Of a DNA stretch of 64,000 nucleotides, positions 52,801-60,257 are shown piece by piece. Under the pieces are notes generated by a model that made no database searches, was not told where the DNA came from, and saw only the letters and a list, made by a program, of their open reading frames with translations. A program made the translations under genes and the position numbers. Each line of letters begins with the position of its first letter. Position 1 is the stretch's first letter. Source of the DNA: a virus. The stretch lies in the IMG/VR virus record IMGVR_UViG_3300042923_001352, positions 1 through 64,000 of that record, one strand, 5' to 3'.

Positions 52801-53314
52801 TTCTCAAGATAATGATTTTAATGCAGTTGCATTTATCAGAACTATGGGTATGGCGCAGAATTGTTTTATTAAGAATTGTACATTCGAAGAAAATGGTAGC
52901 TGCGGTCTAGCATTATCTGGCGGACAGAATTGGTTAGTTGAAGGTAACTACTTTGCTAAAAATGGTAGAAGAATGCCTAACTGTGATGTAGACTGGGAAG
53001 ATGGATGGGATACAATGATTGGGGATATTGTTAGAAACAATACTTTTAATTCCACCAATGGTATGCTACTATGCGCAGGTATGCATGCAGTACATGATAA
53101 CACATTCAACAAGTCCGGACTAACTGTGTATGGTAGGACTCAAAACTGGAGAATATTCAGTAACTTCTTTAATGGCAAGGGTTATGTATCGTTATCAACC
53201 CAAGCGGAATCTTATTTCTCTAGAAATACGTTATCTGTAGTACGATACGCTACAACACTACAACACCCTACAGCCAGTTACAGAATTCGCGATACAAACA
53301 ATACTCTAATTTAA
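49859..53314 (+). CDS. Tailspike, cassette 3: FN3, LamG-like, Big2 and pectate-lyase-fold domains
   Basis: A 1151-aa mosaic. Order: N-terminal HTHTTSNITDIDTTNKTNGYAL and LSDVDVSTFVPLEGDFLKY connectors; two FN3 domains (about residues 130-300) with almost repeated sequence (TLTLSWTASSGATSYDIL and TLTLSWTASNGATSYDIL); a LamG-like domain ending AFSIYNKPLSNEEA; two bacterial Ig (Big2) domains (SVSIDIGENQTLAVVAS, ISLNRQTQNLNVGEE); and a C-terminal beta-helix (NGIQNALNYASTNGYKKIVFP). From about 50,760 on, composition differs from the FN3 part, suggesting recombination. GGAGG lies before the ATG. Confidence 0.87.
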   Translation: MGWKKKSTKTSINDVTPNSSTTYSSSKIESTLTNINTSISNKANISHTHTTSNITDIDTTNKTNGYALQYDSATGKFVSKALPGGTGSGATSLDGLSDVDVSTFVPLEGDFLKYVGGVWKASSSTNVVIPQEVTDFQATNIGQTTLTLSWTASSGATSYDILKDGIFLINTTTSSYNVIGLESGMQYNFTVKAKNSAGAAAGVSINATSLLATPQLVTNLEAINITQTTLTLSWTASNGATSYDILMNGNFLINTLSTSYNVTGLTLNTQYVFTVKAKNSAGTSAGVVINVNTIGEVTADLIFNLDLSGKSGVTSNTINDTVNNIPCTLYNVVRDGNDGFLDDKGLTLKTNGYVGIPIGTGTLRSLININTTGVTFEFVAYNAIGMIMRTNGPTTLKTTVGTTVVQTAMKYTSTDTTDKSTYTQYSAFGPVGATSQGIDTLHGTKELNVITVRFYPDGKYDILLNGKPSTTQGKPSDFADYFDMLASPELYVRRDEVGSNTAGTKLRAFSIYNKPLSNEEALQSYNNYKNTEPLDQMFIYPTSVSIDIGENQTLAVVASPMKYTNLVTNVFESGNAGFVTVNENGVLTGVAEGDTTIGVTTTYLGQTLNNGISITVGSSDIEPPASTRTITGISLNRQTQNLNVGEEFLALATTLPFDVFYDNIVTWQSSDPSVCTVNLGVLKGIAPGTAVITATDGAGVYSKNFTVTVSVPVVVTITAEETYNVVLTEYDIDAANAVNSTNGIQNALNYASTNGYKKIVFPTATYQVTPDARTINMPTNMVVDFSNSSINIELSSKTPLGYIMFYFDKVTNTKLINAKIYGEIDYTTLPYASEGCQSVVITEAVNSGFENCTFSKSPGFNVQSTMRLVKTGTTGTSIPKTNFEVGSINASGVNDDSITTFSFRSINYLNISGLGSYYMIGYTQGYFGYNYLRSRLYSIFFYDVNYTFISAQMHNLQFINYDKPANAKYAKIIIYQDVAPTSQDNDFNAVAFIRTMGMAQNCFIKNCTFEENGSCGLALSGGQNWLVEGNYFAKNGRRMPNCDVDWEDGWDTMIGDIVRNNTFNSTNGMLLCAGMHAVHDNTFNKSGLTVYGRTQNWRIFSNFFNGKGYVSLSTQAESYFSRNTLSVVRYATTLQHPTASYRIRDTNNTLI

Positions 53315-53323
53315 TTTATTGTT

Positions 53324-53358
53324 AAAAGAGCTGGCTTAATAACCAGCTCTTTTTTAAT
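53324..53358 (+). terminator. Intrinsic terminator
   Basis: Arms AAAAGAGCTGG and CCAGCTCTTTT, 8-nt loop, T run following. Confidence 0.88.
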
Positions 53359-53385
53359 TTAATCATTTTGAATTTTTTAAAAATT

Positions 53386-53500
53386 AATAACATTAAAACA
53401 GTTCTATAATAAAAAACTTTTAGCTGTATATTAAAATTATGCTTAGATAAAACACTTGTGTTTTATAGATATAAATAAATAATTTGTAAGAGAGGTGTAG
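53386..53500 (+). promoter_or_regulatory. Cassette leader 4: late-like promoter and hairpin
   Basis: AACATTAAAACAGTTCTATAATA, a conserved ATATTAAAATTATGCTTAGAT block, the 20-bp palindrome ATAAAACAC-TT-GTGTTTTAT (53447-53466) and the AAGAGAGGTG SD. Almost the same as leader 2. Confidence 0.65.
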
Positions 53501-53502
53501 CA

Positions 53503-55809
53503 ATGAGTAAAATTCAAATTAGACGAGGTCTTAAATCTGAATTACCAACTCTAAATATTGGAGAGCTTGGATATTGTACTGATACTAAAGAATTATTTAT
53601 TGGGTCAGCAACGGGCAATGTCTTAGTTAATGGTGGCGGTTCATCAGTGCCAAGATATAACATTAAAGATTCATGGAGTACTAGTGGTGTTCGTACATTT
53701 TCAACTTATATGTATAAATTTTACATTAATAATTTAGGAAATTCAGATGTCACTATTACTATTAATGATATTTCTTTTGTAATAAAATCAAAAGAAGAAT
53801 TTGAAGATACATTTGATCCTTTTAGTCAAGTAACCATTGTTTCAAGTGATACATTTTATGCAGTTGTTAGTAATTTAGAATCAGGATCTGTTAATCCTAA
53901 TTATAGTATTAAGGACGTTTTCAATGGTTCTTCTAATGTCACTCATAACTTTGATGGAACAATGCATGATTTTGTAATATCAAACGATGGCTTAAACACA
54001 TTAAATTTCACAATAAACGGTTTAACAATACCAGTTCCATCAGGTAAAATAGTAGAACACATATTCGATTCCTTTAATCAAGTTATTGTAAACACAACAA
54101 CACCTTTTAGAGCTTATGCTAGAGGGGCACTTATTACTGATAATATTACTCCAATTATTACAGCATCTGTTAATGGCGGTACTTTTAATACTACTCAATC
54201 AGTAACGTTGACTGGCAATGAAACTTCAACCATTTATTATACTATTGATGGAAGTATTCCAACCGTAAGCAGCGCTGTCTATAGCACACCAATTTCAATT
54301 AGTACTACTACAACTTTAAAATATTTCGGTAAAGATTTAGGCGGTAATTCTTCAACTGTTCAAACACAAATTTACACATTAGATACAACTGCGCCTACAG
54401 TTTCTGCATCTCCAAATGGAGGAACATTCACGAGCGTACAATCAGTAACTTTAACTGCTGATGAAACAGCTACTATTTATTATACGACTGATGGCTCAAC
54501 TCCGACAATAAGTAGTACTGTTTACTCTACTCCTATAAACGTAGGAACAACTTCAACTTTAAAATTCTTTGGAAAAGATACTGCTGGAAATTCATCAACC
54601 ATTCAAACTGTTTCTTTCACAATCAACTTGCCAGATACAACGCCACCGCAAGCGGTTACGGGTTTAACATCTGGAGTAGTTACAAGTACTACTATTCCAG
54701 TTAGTTGGGTATTATCTGCATCTGGTGATGTAGCAAATTATGAAGTAGCATACAGTACAGACGGAACAAATTTCACGCCTGCAAGTTCAGTGATAAATCC
54801 TAGTTCTACTTCATATACTATAACTGGATTAACAGCTAGTACCGCATATACAATTAAAGTTGTTGCTATTGATGGAGCAGGTAATCGTTCTACTAGCAAT
54901 CCAACAATACAAATTGGAACAGCCAGCGCTGAAATTATATTGGCTTCTGATACGTTTAATAGAGCTGATACTACGATAACTAGCGATGACTTCACAACCT
55001 TGGGGGTAACTGAGGTGGGTGGATTTACTTGGACAAATCAGAATTCTTGGTGGAACTATGGTATCATTGGAAACCAAGCTTACCAACAACGTTCTAACAG
55101 CGGAGGAATAAGAAGTAGATCGCCAGTAACGATTCCATTAAATGGAGAGAAAAACTACGCGATAGAACTTACTTTCCCAATCTTAGACTCAGGTGTAGAA
55201 ACCGCTGTACATTTCAGAAATGGCAGTTCTGATCTGTACTACACCATTAGGAGCGCTACTGGTTGGAATCTTACCAAGTTCCCTAATGGAGGTTCAATTA
55301 CCTTAGTACGGTACGGCAACTTCATTCCTGCTAGTGGAGATAAATTACGTATTGAGACTTATGAGAATGGTAGAATTAGACAGTATGTAAATGGGGTCAT
55401 AGATTTTGACATCATTGATACACTAGCTGCTACCACGTCAACAAAAGTAGGCTTCGCTACTGAAAATTTCAACTCCAGGTTTGAAGACTTTAAGCTTATA
55501 CAGCTAGCACCCTTACCGCCAGATACTACGCCACCTGGAGAGATTACGCCAGGAACTACTACTTCAAATACAAGCTCTATTCAACTTAACTGGACTAATC
55601 CAAATGATGGGGATTATAAAGGGACTGATGTATATAAGAATGGGGTTTTTCATGCTACTGTGTACCCAACTTCTAAACTTTCCAATAAGACTAGTAGTCT
55701 TAGTGTCCCTGGTTTAACTGCAAGTACCAGTTACACATTCTTGCTTAAGACTTTTGACTATTCTGGTAACTACTCTGTTGGAGCTACAATAGTGAAATCA
55801 ACTATATAA
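53503..55809 (+). CDS. Fibre protein, cassette 4: Mtd-like N-terminus, CHB_HEX, FN3 and concanavalin-like domain
   Basis: A 768-aa protein. N-terminus KIQIRRGLKSELPTLNIGELGYCTDTKELFIG, two shared N-proximal domains, two CHB_HEX units (54140-54630), an FN3 domain (AVTGLTSGVVTSTTIPVSW) close to one in cassette 1, a concanavalin/LamG-like domain (DTFNRADTTIT...VGFATENFNSRFEDFKL), and a C-terminal FN3. From about 54,945 the sequence becomes visibly less AT-rich, consistent with an acquired distal half. Probably a carbohydrate-binding adhesin paired with the next spike. Confidence 0.85.
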   Translation: MSKIQIRRGLKSELPTLNIGELGYCTDTKELFIGSATGNVLVNGGGSSVPRYNIKDSWSTSGVRTFSTYMYKFYINNLGNSDVTITINDISFVIKSKEEFEDTFDPFSQVTIVSSDTFYAVVSNLESGSVNPNYSIKDVFNGSSNVTHNFDGTMHDFVISNDGLNTLNFTINGLTIPVPSGKIVEHIFDSFNQVIVNTTTPFRAYARGALITDNITPIITASVNGGTFNTTQSVTLTGNETSTIYYTIDGSIPTVSSAVYSTPISISTTTTLKYFGKDLGGNSSTVQTQIYTLDTTAPTVSASPNGGTFTSVQSVTLTADETATIYYTTDGSTPTISSTVYSTPINVGTTSTLKFFGKDTAGNSSTIQTVSFTINLPDTTPPQAVTGLTSGVVTSTTIPVSWVLSASGDVANYEVAYSTDGTNFTPASSVINPSSTSYTITGLTASTAYTIKVVAIDGAGNRSTSNPTIQIGTASAEIILASDTFNRADTTITSDDFTTLGVTEVGGFTWTNQNSWWNYGIIGNQAYQQRSNSGGIRSRSPVTIPLNGEKNYAIELTFPILDSGVETAVHFRNGSSDLYYTIRSATGWNLTKFPNGGSITLVRYGNFIPASGDKLRIETYENGRIRQYVNGVIDFDIIDTLAATTSTKVGFATENFNSRFEDFKLIQLAPLPPDTTPPGEITPGTTTSNTSSIQLNWTNPNDGDYKGTDVYKNGVFHATVYPTSKLSNKTSSLSVPGLTASTSYTFLLKTFDYSGNYSVGATIVKSTI

Positions 55810-55824
55810 GGAATATGAAAATAA

Positions 55825-55862
55825 GACTTAGGTGGTCTGAGATAATTCAGACCACCTAAGTC
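55825..55862 (+). other. Strong 16-bp hairpin without T run
   Basis: GACTTAGGTGGTCTGA pairs perfectly with TCAGACCACCTAAGTC across GATAAT. No T tract follows, so it is more likely an RNA processing or stability element than a terminator. It lies between fibre and spike 4. Confidence 0.7.
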
Positions 55863-55886
55863 TATAAATGAGGAGATGAACATATC

Positions 55887-58800
55887 ATGACTTTAAATTG
55901 GATAAAGCCTGCAGTAACAGCATCTGGGAGCGGTTTACCAACCAATGTTTACGTCATTGAACTTAGTAGATGGGGCATTAACAATGATGGAACAAATCCA
56001 TTAACAACAACCCAAGGTATTAACAATGCTCTAGCTTGGGCTTATACAAATGGTTATACCTACGTTAAGTTGCCAGTAGGAACTTATATGATAAGTAAAG
56101 GAGCGGTCAATAGTGACTATAGTGTTGATGCCTGCATACAACCTCAGAGTAACACTACCTTAGACTTATACGGATGTGTTATACAAAAGGAAACAAGTGG
56201 GTGGGAAAGCTCCGTCACTGTGAATATAACTAAGAAAAACAATGTAACTGTATTGGGTGGGAAAATTGTTGGGGACAATGATACCCATGACTTTGTTACA
56301 TCACAAGGTATACATGAAGGAGTTATAGGAATAGCGGTAGAAAGAGGGAGTACAAATGTTACATTAGAGAATATGGACATTACCTCTTTTGCAGGGTATA
56401 GTGTATGCCTCACAGGTACATTCTCACAATTAGCAGTAACTTCATATGCAAACTGGGAAGCAGGAGACTTGGATGGCACTGGTCTACCAAAAGTTAATGC
56501 TAGTAGAATGCGTATGAATACCTTCATACAACTGTCTACATTAGCAACTGCCTCGGGTCAGGGCGTTCACGACAACACATCAACTAATGGTGGGTACTTT
56601 GTCATTTGGGGCAACGGCTATGGAACACATGGTACTCGTTATGATGGAAATCCAGTAAGCCTTAGTAAGGAGATATTTGAGATACATTGCTATGATGCTT
56701 CCGATGTATATAAAGGCTTCATAAAGAAAAGAAATAATGATGCTGTCTATTTAAATACTCTACCTGCGGGAACTACTAAGTTCAAACTAGTGGTTAGATA
56801 TGACATTACACAAATCATACCTAGCACATTTAGTTTCCAAATAAATGCTTTCACTTACTCCAAAGACATTGTTGTGCGTAACTGTAAAATCCATGACTCC
56901 TTCTCCTTAGCTATAGCTATAACAGGGGCACAGCAAGTTGTTATTGAGAACTGTGAAATGTACAGGATCGGCAATGCTCTTACTGGTACTCCAGGAAGAA
57001 GGCTATATCCATTTCCTATGGCAATTGACATTGAGGATGGAGCCAACATTAATCAGTACATCATCATAAGAAATAATATATTTAGAGATAATGAGAGTCT
57101 GCACATAAGTGCCTCGCATGTGAGAAACATAGTTATAGAGAATAATCAGTTTGATCCTCCAACAAACGGTCTTAGTGGCGGGGTTGTATTCCAAGGATCT
57201 AGAGGAGCTGGGCTACTTTCTCGTAACAATTACTATAACTGTGCAGTAGGTAACGGTATGGGAAACTGTACTTTTCAAAATGATACTTTTGCGGATGGGA
57301 ACATGCAGATGCAGTATGATGCTACCTACACTAACTGTTTATTTAACAATATGACTTTCTCACTGGACGCATATACTTTACCTATATGGACTGCTACAGC
57401 GTACACAGCGGGAAACAGCGTATTGCCAATTGAGAAGCAGACTGAAGCTTGGATAAATAATCCACTATACTACGTAACATCATCTGTTGGTGCAACTGTA
57501 TGGGGAGTTAAGAGATATGTTGTTAATAATCTTGTCATAACCACAGTATCTGGAGTCACTAGAATATATAAATGTACAGTTGTACCTGGCAGTGGTAATA
57601 CTGCCAATCAGCCTAGCGGTACTGATACTGTAGCTTATGCTGATGGGTATACATGGCAGTATATAGCAGATCACACTGAGCCTATATGGAAAACAGATGG
57701 CACAGACACTACTGATAATGCAGGTAATGTGTGGAGATCATTCTCATATATCGGAGATGCTAGAGAGTATGATGCTGTGAAATTTAAAGATTGCAAATTC
57801 ATCTACAATAAGCTTGAGACAGGCAACTGGGTTACTCGTAGGGGAGCAGCAGAGTTTGATAACTGCAAATTTAGCCTAGAAAGAACTGGAGGTTATTTTT
57901 CAGATCTCTCTAATGCATCCTTTGGGTGGGATCATGTGGGTAAGACTAGCTTTAGATTTACATCTTGCGACTTCGATTATAAGACTATATTTGGTATTGT
58001 GAAAGGTAACAAGATATCATTCATTAACTCAACCTTCAGTGGTAAGTCAGATAGTAGTAGCAATGCAGTTGCTATTGCAAATGAGTTGGTGGTAAGCAAC
58101 TGCATATTTAATAACTTTGACTTGAAGCTTAGAGGTACACCACAAAATTACACTATAAGTTCTGTTTTGTATACCGTGCCAACATCGAAGCCAGTAAAGT
58201 CCCTTTACTTCAATGGTAATATAACATATACCAAGAAGACAGTAAGGGCAACTGGAGTAGCCAATGAGAGCATCCACATAAGGAATTTTGAAAATGTGTT
58301 CATTGAAAATAACAAGGCATTTATGACAGGGTCTACAGCAAGTGTTAGAGCACTGACCGTATATGGAGAAAAGTACTTGAAAATGACAGGCAATTACTTT
58401 GAATCCAGTAGTACTAACAATAAGCTAGAACTATTTGGAGCCTTTAGGGATGTTGACTATACTCTGCCTGTACCTAAGCTAACAGTCTACATGGAAAAGA
58501 ACCACATGTTGCAGTATCCTATTCTACAAGACGTATCCTATACTAAACAATTATCTAAATTATTAGGTGATGGGTTAACTGATATAGCATTAGCCTCTAT
58601 TGGGTCTACAGACAGAGTGCCCTCTGAACCTACCTCGGGCACTTATGTACTTGGTCAGATTATTTACAACTCCGCCCCAATCCCTGGTGGTTATCTTGGT
58701 TGGATTTGTACAACAACTGGAATCGCAAACAATCAATCATGGACAGCATCTAATGCATATGCTTTAGGTAATCGCATTAATGCTGGTGGTCATGTTTACG

Positions 58801-58943
58801 AAGTTACAATAGCTGGAACTTCAGCAGGTTCAGTGCCAACTTGGCCAACTACATCTGGAGATACTGTAGTTGATGGAACTGTAACCTGGAAAGAAGTCGG
58901 AATATTGGCTGTCTTTAAAGCGTTTGGTTTAATTTCAGGATAA
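55887..58943 (+). CDS. Tailspike, cassette 4: pectate-lyase-fold protein
   Basis: A 1018-aa protein without a long connector: after ~25 residues it goes straight to IELSRWGINNDGTNPLTTTQGINNAL and a beta-helix (many N-F/CxF turns such as VVRNCKIHDS, IVIENNQFDP). Around nt 57380-57730 a carbohydrate-binding-like segment with Trp repeats (YADGYTWQYIADHTEPIWKT) is inserted, which also appears in spike 1. The C-terminus (GGYLGWICTTTG, GHVYEVTIAGTS, ending KAFGLISG) is shared with the spike at 36142, and its last ~300 nt return to the local AT-rich style, suggesting a swapped central part. A GAGGAG SD precedes the ATG. Probably degrades or binds a surface polysaccharide. Confidence 0.85.
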   Translation: MTLNWIKPAVTASGSGLPTNVYVIELSRWGINNDGTNPLTTTQGINNALAWAYTNGYTYVKLPVGTYMISKGAVNSDYSVDACIQPQSNTTLDLYGCVIQKETSGWESSVTVNITKKNNVTVLGGKIVGDNDTHDFVTSQGIHEGVIGIAVERGSTNVTLENMDITSFAGYSVCLTGTFSQLAVTSYANWEAGDLDGTGLPKVNASRMRMNTFIQLSTLATASGQGVHDNTSTNGGYFVIWGNGYGTHGTRYDGNPVSLSKEIFEIHCYDASDVYKGFIKKRNNDAVYLNTLPAGTTKFKLVVRYDITQIIPSTFSFQINAFTYSKDIVVRNCKIHDSFSLAIAITGAQQVVIENCEMYRIGNALTGTPGRRLYPFPMAIDIEDGANINQYIIIRNNIFRDNESLHISASHVRNIVIENNQFDPPTNGLSGGVVFQGSRGAGLLSRNNYYNCAVGNGMGNCTFQNDTFADGNMQMQYDATYTNCLFNNMTFSLDAYTLPIWTATAYTAGNSVLPIEKQTEAWINNPLYYVTSSVGATVWGVKRYVVNNLVITTVSGVTRIYKCTVVPGSGNTANQPSGTDTVAYADGYTWQYIADHTEPIWKTDGTDTTDNAGNVWRSFSYIGDAREYDAVKFKDCKFIYNKLETGNWVTRRGAAEFDNCKFSLERTGGYFSDLSNASFGWDHVGKTSFRFTSCDFDYKTIFGIVKGNKISFINSTFSGKSDSSSNAVAIANELVVSNCIFNNFDLKLRGTPQNYTISSVLYTVPTSKPVKSLYFNGNITYTKKTVRATGVANESIHIRNFENVFIENNKAFMTGSTASVRALTVYGEKYLKMTGNYFESSSTNNKLELFGAFRDVDYTLPVPKLTVYMEKNHMLQYPILQDVSYTKQLSKLLGDGLTDIALASIGSTDRVPSEPTSGTYVLGQIIYNSAPIPGGYLGWICTTTGIANNQSWTASNAYALGNRINAGGHVYEVTIAGTSAGSVPTWPTTSGDTVVDGTVTWKEVGILAVFKAFGLISG

Positions 58944-58957
58944 TAAAAGAATTTTAA

Positions 58958-58988
58958 TTAGGCACCCCAGTGGTGTCTTTTTATTTGC
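58958..58988 (+). terminator. Intrinsic terminator
   Basis: AGGCACC pairs with GGTGTCT (one G-U) across CCCAGT-type loop, followed by TTTTTATTTG. It ends the tail block. Confidence 0.75.
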
Positions 58989-59052
58989 AAAAATGTTCAC
59001 CGTTATAACATGCTATTGGAATCATATTAGTAATGTAATAGGAGTGATAACA

Positions 59053-59637
59053 ATGAGCTTACCAAATAAATGCAGAATTCTCGGGGTTGACATATCAAAA
59101 TCCTCGACAGGTTGGAGTATCGTTGACGTTGATTCTTCAAATGGAGAACCAAAACTTAAATTAGTCGACTACGGTTTTATCCCAACTAAATCCATGAACC
59201 ACGGACAATCACTAATTGCAATTGAAAAGAAACTAGAATTAATCATCAGTACTTATAAACCGACAAATGTCGCTATTGAAGCAATGTTTGTAGGTAAAAA
59301 TGCTGGTACTGGTATGACATTGGCAAATGCTCATGGAGTAGTATTGTTAGTATGTGCTAAGAATAACTTAACGTACAACTATTACTCAGTCATGACTCTA
59401 AAGAGTAAAACTTTAGGTGGTATTAAAACTAAAAAAGAAGATGGCACTAAAAAAACTGGTGACGAAATGAAAGAAGAAGTTTCAAGAAAGATTATTGAGA
59501 TATTCGGAGCAAATTCATTTACTAAAGAACTAAATAATGACGTTACAGATAGCATAAGCGCAGCCTATACATTTGTCGTAATGGATGGACTTGAAATTGA
59601 AAAACCCAAAAAGACTAAGAAAAAGAAAACCACCTAA
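59053..59637 (+). CDS. RuvC-like Holliday junction resolvase
   Basis: A 194-aa protein with the RuvC/RNase H-fold layout: ILGVDISKSSTGWSIVD (first catalytic Asp), VAIEAMFVGKNAGTG (Glu), a NAHGVVLLV helix and a C-terminal DVTDSISAAYTF (last Asp pair), then a lysine-rich tail. It would resolve branched DNA before packaging. ATG 59053 has AGGAG 8 nt upstream; the longer in-frame start at 58993 has no SD. Terminator follows. Confidence 0.87.
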   Translation: MSLPNKCRILGVDISKSSTGWSIVDVDSSNGEPKLKLVDYGFIPTKSMNHGQSLIAIEKKLELIISTYKPTNVAIEAMFVGKNAGTGMTLANAHGVVLLVCAKNNLTYNYYSVMTLKSKTLGGIKTKKEDGTKKTGDEMKEEVSRKIIEIFGANSFTKELNNDVTDSISAAYTFVVMDGLEIEKPKKTKKKKTT

Positions 59638-59655
59638 AAAGTGGTTTTTTTATTT
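59626..59655 (+). terminator. Intrinsic terminator
   Basis: AAACCAC and GTGGTTT arms with a 7-nt loop and a long T tract; overlaps the end of the resolvase gene. Confidence 0.8.
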
Positions 59656-59665
59656 TAAAAAGTTA

Positions 59666-59694
59666 TTTACATAATTATTATTTTGTGATATAAT
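59666..59694 (+). promoter_or_regulatory. SigA promoter with extended -10 for the operon at 59734
   Basis: TTTACA (59666-59671), 17-nt spacer, TGATATAAT with TATAAT at 59689-59694. Confidence 0.88.
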
Positions 59695-59733
59695 ATAAAT
59701 ATAAGGAAGAGATTGAGGAGGTTGCATAAAAAT

Positions 59734-59961
59734 ATGAAAGAACAAGAAAAATACTGTTCTCAGTGTAAACATATGATGTATCACGACTGGTATAATTGTA
59801 CTGTTGAAAATTTTAAAGCTGACACTGAAGAAGAAGCGAAAGAAAAGATAAAAGAACAAAAAGGTTTAGATTTTGATGACTATTGGGGTTTTATCAGAAT
59901 TCATGACATTGAAAGACATAAAAATTGTCTGTACTTTGAGCTCCACGCTGAGGAGGAATGA
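59734..59961 (+). CDS. Small putative zinc-binding protein
   Basis: A 75-aa protein: YCSQCKHM at the start with a further Cys (WYNCTVE) and a His/Cys (ERHKNCLYF) near the end, so it may hold one zinc. GAGGAGG is somewhat far upstream (about 12 nt). First gene of a new operon with a SigA promoter. Not recognised. Confidence 0.6.
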   Translation: MKEQEKYCSQCKHMMYHDWYNCTVENFKADTEEEAKEKIKEQKGLDFDDYWGFIRIHDIERHKNCLYFELHAEEE

Positions 59962-59963
59962 AC

Positions 59964-60164
59964 ATGAAAAAGCCCTACCCAAAAGAAACTGAAATCCATG
60001 AAAAATTTTCTATCCATGACAAAGAAACACTGATCGAACTGGAGGCTTTTTTCAGAAAATCATTTAATACCACATCAGCTGCAGGACTCGCTGGAACCGA
60101 CCTGAGAAAAAGATGTGAAATCGCTCGGTATTATCTGGCAAAACTAAATCAGGAAGAAATGTAG
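59964..60164 (+). CDS. Small hypothetical protein
   Basis: A 66-aa basic, helical protein; ATG 59964 is 7 nt after AGGAGG, while ATG 59958 abuts the SD and overlaps the previous gene. It contains an arginine/lysine-rich C-terminal helix (DLRKRCEIARYYLAKL). Composition is slightly less AT-rich than neighbours. Not recognised. Confidence 0.6.
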   Translation: MKKPYPKETEIHEKFSIHDKETLIELEAFFRKSFNTTSAAGLAGTDLRKRCEIARYYLAKLNQEEM

Positions 60165-60179
60165 GAGACTTTGAAAATA

Positions 60180-60257
60180 ATGATTGAATCAGTGATAATA
60201 TTGACGTATTCAAAATCTTCACAATCAAAAGACAGAAAAATAAGGGAGCTCATATAA
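60180..60257 (+). CDS. Possible 25-28 aa micro-ORF
   Basis: After TAGGAG (60162-60167) a TTG at 60171 or ATG at 60180 opens a frame that ends exactly before the next start at 60258. It encodes a short hydrophobic start (IESVIILTY) and a basic end. Translation is plausible because of the SD and the tight join, but the coding signal is too short for confidence. Confidence 0.3.
   Translation: MIESVIILTYSKSSQSKDRKIRELI

Noticed and set aside
58993-59052. Longer start for the RuvC-like gene
   Set aside because: No SD precedes ATG 58993, whereas ATG 59053 has AGGAG and the catalytic domain begins just after it.
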